Positions 56,690 through 64,000 of a stretch of DNA of 64,000 nucleotides are shown one piece after another. Source of the stretch: Thuidium tamariscinum (lineage: Eukaryota; Streptophyta; Bryopsida; Hypnales; Thuidiaceae); contig OX344751.2 in the NCBI GenBank assembly GCA_947034885.2, positions 47,025,082 through 47,089,081 of the forward strand. The letters are read 5' to 3'. The notes below the pieces were generated by a model. The model worked only from the letters and a program-made list of their open reading frames with translations, was not told the DNA's origin and ran no database searches. The stretch's first letter is position 1, and each line of letters opens with the position of its first letter. Both the position numbers and the translations under genes were made by a program.

Positions 56690-57436
56690 GAAGGAAATAC
56701 GTGATAACTATCTGTCTCTTGCTTAAGAGGAAAACAGAACTACAAAACACATATGGAGAACCTTGTTGGTGCCTCCCTCTTATGGCTAAGTGGACAGTTC
56801 TAGTGAGAACGCCACGTTACCGTGAGTTTAATGGAGGAACGTGGGAGTGTGGTGGCACATGTGTGAAGGAACCTAGTTGTAGGGGCGCCGCCAAAATTCA
56901 ATTGGAAAATGAAGTACTGTCCGTCTTGTCCTTGTCAGTTTCTTTAAATTTCCGCGGCACTCGATTTCAAAAGAACTTTTGCGTCGGTTGTGGAGGCTCT
57001 GTCATGTCAGTTCTTAAAGGAATAATGGTGTAGGATTCCGCCGGCGCTATACAGTCCTACACATTTGAAAATACAAATTAATAATCCGATTATAGACGCC
57101 ATTTCTAGTGTACTGGTTTTCAATTAATTACAAGTGCATGTCCTTTTTTTTTGAATGTTTGATCTTACAAAAGTAATTATGTTAGGTAGGAACGCCTTCC
57201 TATTAGGACAGTAGATTTAATTATATATACTGTTTTGAGCTATAGCAAAAGATGGTAATAATTGAAGAATCTCTAGCAATTCGGCTGACATTATTATCTA
57301 AATTTTGAATTTATACAAGAGGGAGAAAACATGGTGAAGCTCAAATGACGTGATTGTCGTATTCCTTCTTACCTTGTGTGCTATGTAGGTTACTTTGTCT
57401 TCTCCTTCTCTTCCAATCCCTCAATAAGATTCAGCT
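56690..57436. promoter_or_regulatory. intergenic region between divergent MULE genes
   Basis: Separates the minus-strand methyltransferase-like gene from the plus-strand transposase. ATTATATATACTG near 57216 could be a TATA box for the transposase (ATG 57437). A short plus frame at 56638-57033 has no recognisable features. A shared bidirectional promoter is inferred. Confidence 0.4.
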
Positions 57437-60400
57437 ATGGCTTGCATTCGAGTAGATGGGCATGCTGTTCCTATTGTGTTTCCAGTAGTAGACGGTGGAT
57501 GTGCTAGGGTGGCCAGCCACCTTCTCCATGTCCGATTTAAGTTTGTAGAAAACTCTATATATGTTGAGGAAGAAAAAATGTTGGAATCAGGAGAAGTACA
57601 TCAGTCTGTCCCTGTTGACATGTCTATAGAAGATGGGAAGACATTGCTGGCACCTTCCTCCAGGAAACTATAGAGCATATGGGCTTCCATTGTCTGCACT
57701 GAGTGCATCTATTGAAATCCTCAGTCGCCAATCAGATAATTCCACCGTAGATATGCCTAGACCACCACATGCCGTTGCACTTATCCCACCTCTTTATGCT
57801 CTACCAATGAATGAGATGCATACAGTCCTTCGTAAGGTGAAAGTAGAGAGATTAGATACTATCATAGAGTTGTCTTCCGATTCCGAAGAAGAGCCTGTAG
57901 ATTGCAAGTCCAAGAAGCCTCATGCCTCTGTTCCCCTCGCATCATGCAAGATGGAAAGATTAGAATCATTTTCTGATATTCCATCTAGAAGTCCCTCAAC
58001 TTCGTCACTACTACTTCCTCTTGTAAACCCGTATGGAGCAGGGAGAGAAAGCATTATGGAATGTTTGAAGAGACTTGCTACAATGCGTCGGTCTCGCAAT
58101 GAATTGTCGACAATGGATCTAGATACCCTTAAGCACCTTCAAGTTCCATACCTTCCAGCAGTATATGACGGAGATGTCATCTTTGAACTGCCCCCGTGTC
58201 GCTCATCTTCTTCCTCGACAGGTGCCCGAAACTTGGAGGGAATGGACAAGCGGTATGACGGACATCCATGGTGCAAGCTCATGACCACGAACATCCACAA
58301 CTCTGACAACTTGAAATTCCGTAAGTCGTACTGTGTTGGACATCTCAGTTGTGAAAATCCAAATTGTGATTATTTGAAGAGAGCTTCTAAGAAAAATGAA
58401 ACAGAGTGGACTGGCTATACTGTGTTTCCTTTTAGTCCAGGAGAGTGCCCACCAGCAGATTCAACTCTAGTATGCAAAGTTTGCAGAACTTCACCTTCCT
58501 GTCTTAGTGAATGTAAAGCTAGGATATACTATGCATATGCTGATAACCCAGAACTCAGTAGGGCTGCAATTCACTTTGGAAAGCACAAACACCCTGTTTC
58601 TAAGGGGATGTATAGGGATTCCACGGAAAAAATTTGCGGACTCATAGCAGAGCAAGTGGAAAAGACACCCATGGCCACAAACTCTGCTATTGCTCTATTT
58701 GCTAGTAAAGAGTTCTTAACGAGCTACTTGTTCCACAATGGAGAGGGCGAGAAAAAGATGTTGAGGGAGGAAGAAATGGAGGAGGTTATGGATCGCTTTT
58801 AATACCTAAGTAGTCCAAGTATTCGCAATGTTATTTCTTCTTTCCGTTCTAACAATCGAGGAGGAGTGATCGACAACATTATGACTATGAAGGGAGAGTC
58901 CAAGTTCGAATTCATACACGACAGTGTCTTCCCTGGGCAAGGGAAGGAGAAAGTGTACATCTTCAAGATGCTTACTGAAGGCCCAGGGAGTAGGGTGGAC
59001 CTCGTAAAGCGCATGCAAGAAAAAGGTGATCTTCAGAATGCTTGGTTGATGTTTGACCACGTGAAGCGCGTCAAGGACTGGACCACAATGGCTTGCCACG
59101 TATATGATACTCAGTACAAAAAGGTGATGACCATTGGAATATGCGATATGCAATCCGAAGACACCGAGATTCAAGTACAGTTTTGGAGAAGCTTGAATAT
59201 GGTAATGCATCAACATGGAGTGACTCATCCAAACTTCAAGGGATTTATGGCGGATAGCGCCATGGCCAATTGGAATGCGGTACGCATTGTGTACGGAAGC
59301 GGTTCTGCCAATGTTGCCATAGAGAATCGAGAAAGAACATGTTTGCTGCATTGGAGTACCTCTCTCCATAAGCATACACAAAAGTACATCAAAGAAGCAT
59401 TCCATCAACAACACATTTCATTGTGCAAGCAGTACAAGGACTCAAAGAATATGGACCAAGCAGAGATACGGTACCTAGCCATACGGTCATGGTGGCTATC
59501 ATCTGGAGCTGCCAATGAAGATGCACTTCATCACTTGGACCATTGGCTAGCTTTTTGGCATTTTCGTTACCGGCAATGGGGAGGCTTCATGGACATGGTA
59601 TGTTTAGTCATTAATTGCAATTTGTATACCAATTTGAAGTTTGAATTTACATTCTCTAATACAAAGTTCACTTCAATGTAAAATCTGATTTCTGTTGAAG
59701 TGGAAGTGTAATTTTCTTTTCGATTTTTTTTGGGAAATTTTTTTTTAATTTTGTACTTCAAGATATGGAAAATAGGGGGTCCGAGTAATACTCAATCTAC
59801 ATGCCTCGGATCCGACGGTTCTCATCCGAGTATCAGCATGACCCCCTCAATTTTATTGCTAACCTCCAAAAATGAACATTAGTAGGTATGCAATTCAAAT
59901 ATATATGTCTATTTAGACTAGGCTTTTTTCGAATTAATCTGATTTTTAGTACTTCAATACGGATATATCTTTCTAAAATGAGAAGTCCTTGTAAGTCGTA
60001 ATGACTATTACAATGTGTATTGAATTTTGACCCTAATATTACAATCTTAAAGTCTGTTGTCTTTGGACTATACATTTCTAACTATTTTGGAAATTTTTGT
60101 TCATTTGTAGAAGTTGAACCTCGAAGAGATGTTGGACTTACCATCGTGCAATCTATCTGAAACGAAGCATAACAAGTGGCTGCAAATGTCTGGAAAGCGA
60201 GGGAACAACTTGTTTGATGCAACATGTGATGACAGTATCCGTGCTTGGATGCAAATGACAAACTATCGTGCCTATTTGAGAGGTCATGCATCAGGATCAG
60301 GGCCGTCTAAGGGCGAGTTGAAGCTCAGAGCTGCTAGAAGGAGCGGGGATCCAAAAAAAATTGCAGATGCTTTGAATGAATTGCCTGGTTCAGAAGGTGT

Positions 60401-61499
60401 TGGAACTAAAGTACCGCACTTAGAGGGAGAAGAAATATTTGGGAGTATGAAGAGGAAGTTGGATGTGCCCATTGGCGATGCAGGAGATTCACATAGACCG
60501 GACAAAGTGAACTTTTCTCAACTCCGTGTTCGAACAAGGTCGACAACAACTTCTTTACCTTCTTTGCAAGATAAGGGTAAAGAATTAGAAGATTCTATTG
60601 CAGGACATGTTACAATTGCATTTGAAAGCGACTGCGACATATCTAAGTGGCACATAGCAAGGATTAGCCACAAATCCAACGCAAGATGTCAAGCTCAACA
60701 ACAAAGATCCAACATAAAGTACACCTCCAAAATTGCAAGAGGAAAGAAGGGAACTCCAGCTCCTACCTATCGTGGACGAAAAGAGGATTATGGCAGTAAG
60801 CGAGAGGTTGTCGCAGATTTCTGGTTTTGTTGGGACGACATTGAGCGATGTGTGAAAGGTACAAAGCGGAAGTGGGTAATTGATTGGCCACAGGTCCCGG
60901 AGGTATGGCCTGTTTTGAGTGGAACCAATCTCAACCGTGAAGAGACTTTGCTCTTGTAGCATGCGGGATTCCACCTCCAAGTACGTCCAACATTATCACC
61001 ACGGCGATTGTTCAGCATGTCAAAGATTTTCACCACTGTTTTGTATGACGAACCTTCACCGAAGAACCCAGACACGTATCCTACAATCAGGAACAACCGA
61101 ACCATTCGAAGGACGGTAAATGCACCAACTACAGAACAACGGAATAAATGGGAAAGTGCAGGGAATGTCAGAGGACAAATTCTGGAGGTCACATTACTCC
61201 CTTTCCCTGGACTTGGTGCAATTGTGGTACTTGAGACAGGGTCAGATTCTAACAGGAATGCATATTGAGTTACAATAGGGATGTTCCCAATGTGCACATG
61301 TCCAGATTTTGTAAATATGGCTGTTTCAGCTATTGGTGGTCGTCAACAGTACGTGAATTGCAAGCACTTGTACTATTTGTATAGGTACTTGTGCAAGATG
61401 GATGTCCATGAAGACAAATTCATTCATGCACCAAGTTATAGCTTCAATGAGTTGAAGCTACTTCTACTCCGAGCGGGAATTATTGCAATTCCAGAATAG
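57437..61499 (+). pseudogene. MULE-type transposase with SWIM zinc finger (frameshift and three stops)
   Basis: Exon 1 runs from ATG 57437 and shifts frame between about 57633 and 57670. It then continues to the donor ATG|GTATGT near 59600; the acceptor TTGTAG|AAGTTG lies near 60111. Features in order: a SUMO-interaction-like IIELSSDSEEE; a WRKY/GCM-like zinc cluster (YCVGHLSCENPNCDYLKR); the DDE core with ICDMQSED, KGFMADSAMANWNAVRIVYG and ERTCLLHW; RSWWLSSGAANE; HWLAFWHFRYRQWGGFMD. After the intron come VVADFWFCWDDIERC and a C-terminal SWIM finger (CTCPDF...VNCKH). In-frame stops are TAA 58800, TAG 60957 and TGA 61266, with clear homology on both sides. The gene is inactive as read. It lies about 0.5 kb from the right end of the element. 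Confidence 0.82.
59775..59846. repeat. GGGGTCC/CTCGGATCCGAG hairpin, copy 8
   Basis: AGGGGGTCCGAGTAATACTC...GAGTATCAGCATGACCCCCT with CCTCGGATCCGA at the core. Lies in the transposase intron (about 59600-60110). Confidence 0.8.
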
Positions 61500-61804
61500 G
61501 CATGGCTAGATATCTTTATGTACTTCAATTGCATTTATAAATATATATTATGATTGCCATTTGGAGTGAATTCTCTCGTATTACAGAAGTATTCAAAACT
61601 ATTAATGCATTCACAAAGTGTCACAGAATGTTTTATCAAAAAAATTTGTTGAATTAAATTGAGATGCATGAATACAACATTTTTTCTTATAAATCCCTTG
61701 CTAGTTTTGTAGATAATGGATAAAGTACATGCTGAAAATTTTCCCCTAAACCTTGAAAAGCCTCACCCTTTAGTGAATAAAAATTCAACTCAAAAATATA
61801 ACAT

Positions 61805-62005
61805 TTCACCTAAACCACGGTTATAGGTGACTAGGTCATAGGTCATATTTTCACTATTTTCCGTAAAAAAATCAACTTTTCAACCAAAAAAATTGGAAAA
61901 AAAAAATTTTCAAAAAATTTTCAATTTTTTTGGTTTCCAGGCTCACAGGCTCTACGCTCGCAACTCATAGGCTCACCGCTCCAAGCTCGCACGCTAGCGT
62001 CGTTG
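61805..62005 (-). repeat. right terminal inverted repeat of the MULE
   Basis: Reverse complement begins CAACGACGCTAGCGTGCGAG, continues with GAGC(T/C)TGGAGCGGTGAGCC units, an A/T tract and CCGTGG near its inner end. It mirrors 16904-17100. Confidence 0.75.
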
Positions 62006-62015
62006 GTTGGGATTG
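62006..62015. repeat. 10-bp target-site duplication, right copy (MULE)
   Basis: GTTGGGATTG, identical to 16894-16903, directly after the right terminus. Confidence 0.85.
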
Positions 62016-62324
62016 GCAATGACATTTTAATTCTAAGAAAGAAGAACAACTCATTACGTCGAAATTAGGTGAAATTTAATTCTTAAAATTAGATAAATTT
62101 GTAATTCAATTAATCAAAGAATAATAATACTAACAATTAGATAGGATTTTCATTGATCATTCGAACTATTTAGTAGATTCAAAATATTGTGACATTTTTC
62201 AATTACCAATAAATTAGGAATTGAAGAGAAAATGTGCAATTAATTCGAACCTACATAACTTTCAGTGGCTTATTTTAATTAGGAGAAAATTTACCAACAA
62301 TTGTGGAAAATTACTATGGATTAG

Positions 62325-62420
62325 ATGGAGAACCGGGATGATTTCGATGGCGAGGTCGTAGGGGAATATTTACACATGATGATGTTTGACGACGGGACCA
62401 TGGGGATTTACGCAGAGGAG
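62325..62420 (+). CDS. possible small first exon of an unknown gene
   Basis: ATG at 62325 opens 32 codons (MENRDDFDGEVVGEYLHMMM ...) ending exactly at a good donor, GAG|GTAAAC, with an in-frame stop just upstream of the ATG. The peptide is acidic and unfamiliar. No following exon was identified before the repeat array at 62.83 kb. Confidence 0.3.
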
Positions 62421-62829
62421 GTAAACCGCTCACATTTGATTTTCATTCTCATTGTTTTACTGTTAAGTTTCTTTTCACCAAACACTTGGAATTAGATTTA
62501 GGCAAAACTATAGAATAGAGTAGGGTCACTTGGTTGCATTTTAGAATAGAATAGATAGAATTATAACCACGAAATTAGATTAGAAACACCCAAAACGCGT
62601 GACTAAAAGAGTTCATTGCTTGGAAGGCTTTCTTTTTCACCCAATTAGAAAGAAAACTCAATTAGACACAGGACCCGTGTGAAAAACTCTTAGCTCGAGG
62701 GTGGAGTTAGGAGTGCTCACAATCTGCAATTCGAATGTATTGATAAAAACACAAGCAATCAGGCCTAATCTGATAATACAATGTCAGATGTTTGTTTGAA
62801 TCTTATATTTCTAGATTATTTTTAACTCG

Positions 62830-63670
62830 ATCCGACTTGAATGGATGGAAGTGATATCCTATATAAGTTATTTTGAATTTTTATATTATCAATTCATGTC
62901 GTATCGACTTGAATGGGAGGGGAAGAATAGTATTGAACGCGAATGGAGTATGGGCTGGACTGGCTTGATCTGCGGGAGAGGAGATTACAGGCAGTTCATG
63001 TCGCCTCGACTTGAATCAGTTAGCAGGTTGGGTACCGGCGATTTGGATTTCATATTAAGAAATAGAGGTTCTAATGAATTCATGTCGTATTGACTTGAAT
63101 TAGTGGTGGATGATTCGAGGCTATTGGTCTAAAGCGGAGAGATTGCAGTGAAGGCTTTGGTATTTTTCATGGCGTCTTGACTGGACTTGCGAAAGGAAGT
63201 GAATTCAAGTCGTATCAACTTGAATGTTCTGAGGGAAGGGAATCTAAGTTGAATATGAAGAAGGACGGAATTCAAGTTGTTTCGACTTGAATGTTTTGAG
63301 GGGAGGGAATTTAAGTTGAATAAGAAGGGGGGAGGGAATTCAAGTCATTTTGACTTGAATAGAAAGGAGAGAGAGTATTGAACTTATGTTGAATTCTTTA
63401 AAATGGCGAGGGAATTCAAGTTGTATCGACTTGAATTGAATGAGGGGAGGGCATTGAACTTATATGGAATTCAGTGAAAATGGGGAGAGAATTCAAGTTG
63501 TATCGATTTGAATGGAACGAGGCTACTGTTTTCTTTGTTTTTTCTTGCGAGGCTGTATCAAAGCAACTTCATTTCTGAGGTACTCTTCTAGCAGATAGTG
63601 TTCATTTTGCCATCTTTGTAATTCTACGCTATGAGGGGTCGACTTGAATGGGATCGACTTGAATGGGAGA
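62830..63670. repeat. spaced array of short palindromes (GAATTCAAGTCGTATCGACTTGAAT)
   Basis: About ten variants of a 20-25-bp palindrome, ATTCA(A/T)GT(C/T)GTATCGACTTGAAT, recur with spacers of about 45-90 bp, for example at 62891, 62994, 63078, 63203, 63270, 63337, 63416 and 63491. Spacers share GGGGAGGG(A/C)ATT phrases, so the array is a decayed tandem repeat rather than independent sites. Confidence 0.75.
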
Positions 63671-64000
63671 CAACATGAATGGTATGACTTCCTGCCTTGG
63701 AGAAGTAAGAAACTTTGAAATCTTTTCCAATTCAAGTCCATAAGAACACTTTCTGAAACTAATGAATCTTTCCTCTGTATTTGGAAAACCCAACTTTTCT
63801 ATATCTTGCAACTTTGACCTTCAGTGACAATAAATTGGTTCTTCGGCAGGGAAAAAGGAATAGATATAAAGTAAGAATGCAAGAAAGAAGAAATACCTTG
63901 AACTAAACACAGAATTCGGACTACTAACTTGCAAAAACTTGCCTCAAGCAATCACTTGTACAGAGAGAATGGAATTTTTAGAATTACAAATCAATGAAAA
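63671..64000. other. flanking DNA, no gene seen
   Basis: Short frames on the minus strand (63523-63811) overlap the palindrome array and show no family features. Confidence 0.4.

Larger units (their letters stand above)
16904..62005. mobile_element. MULE-type transposon carrying a methyltransferase-like gene, interrupted by a 30-kb hAT element
   Basis: The ends are inverted: CAGGGTTGCTAGCGTG at 16904 corresponds to the reverse complement of the sequence ending at 62005 (CAACGACGCTAGCGTG), and both continue into GAGC(C/T)TGG-AGCG repeats. A 10-bp duplication flanks them. Inside are a SWIM-type MULE transposase (+) and a divergently oriented ParB/methyltransferase-like gene (-). Without the hAT insertion and its extra 8-bp duplication the element would be about 15.2 kb. 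Terminal repeat identity decays quickly after the first 30 bp, though the order of features (terminal GAGCC repeats, A/T tract, CCGTGG words) is the same at both ends for about 200 bp. Confidence 0.85.

Noticed and set aside
56638..57033. 131-codon plus-strand ORF between the MULE genes
   Set aside because: No recognisable motif and it overlaps the better-supported minus-strand exon.
3904..61268. Non-standard genetic code or programmed readthrough explaining the in-frame stops
   Set aside because: All three stop codons also end apparently intact genes here (TAG 1164-1166, TGA 26525-26527 region aside, TAG 40908-40910), and frameshifts co-occur in the same transposase genes, so decay is the simpler reading.
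62830..63670. CRISPR-like array (regular short palindromic repeats)
   Set aside because: Spacers are similar to each other and variable in length, repeats are degenerate, there are no cas genes, and the context is eukaryotic.
1..64000. Organelle or bacterial origin
   Set aside because: No organelle genes, tRNAs, operons or ribosome-binding-site pattern; GT-AG introns and plant-type transposons indicate nuclear DNA.

Overview
The window reads as nuclear DNA of a plant-lineage (streptophyte) eukaryote: AT-rich intergenic DNA, short GT-AG introns, hAT, Mutator-like (MULE) and foldback transposons, and no bacterial-style operons, tRNA or rRNA genes. The protein families (RING/kinase cargo next to hAT transposases, SWIM-type MULE transposase) remind me of non-seed plants or charophyte algae, but I cannot fix the species from sequence alone. 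Almost everything recognisable is transposon-borne.

The central result is a nest of two large, cargo-carrying DNA transposons. The outer one is a MULE-type element at 16904-62005. It is bounded by a 10-bp target-site duplication (GTTGGGATTG at 16894-16903 and 62006-62015) and by imperfect inverted ends sharing GCTAGCGTG-type repeats. It carries two divergent genes: a decayed SWIM-zinc-finger MULE transposase (+, 57437-61499) and a long multi-exon gene on the minus strand (17939 to about 56.7 kb). The product of that second gene looks like a ParB-like domain joined to a beta-class N6-adenine/N4-cytosine DNA methyltransferase-like domain with degenerate catalytic motifs.

Inside an exon of this methyltransferase-like gene sits the inner element, a 29886-bp hAT-type transposon at 21474-51359. 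It has a perfect 8-bp target-site duplication (GGCTCATT at 21466-21473 and 51360-51367) and terminal inverted repeats CAGGGTTGTTCTG / GAGGGTTGTTCTG. Removing the element and one duplication restores the exon in frame. The hAT element carries its own transposase (45687-49040, frameshifted) and four cargo genes: a RING protein (22176-24637), a coiled-coil protein (26525-28021, -), a protein kinase (32949-34604, -) and a second coiled-coil protein (39513-40910). Three of these share a previously unfamiliar N-terminal Cys/His domain. Every coding unit of the element is preceded by a GC-rich cluster of GGGCGACCGCGGGT-like repeats, and another cluster lies near each end.

Region by region: 1-9813 is a decayed relative of the inner hAT element (RING cargo, GC-rich cluster, hAT transposase) interrupted at 4.35-8.16 kb by an element encoding a gag-like/plant-transposon protein. 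9.8-16.9 kb holds a foldback element, LTR-like promoter pieces, tandem repeats and one decayed short ORF. 16.9-62.0 kb is the nested pair. 62.0-64.0 kb is flanking DNA with a possible small exon and a series of spaced short palindromes.

The coding sequences that look broken carry mostly single in-frame stops, 7 of 11 being TAG. All eleven are explainable by one C-to-T or G-to-A change, as expected for methylated, silenced transposons. The methyltransferase-like exons, in contrast, are open apart from the hAT insertion. Eight short hairpins with GGGGTCC arms and a CTCGGATCCGAG core occur only inside the MULE and fall in its large (certain or proposed) introns.
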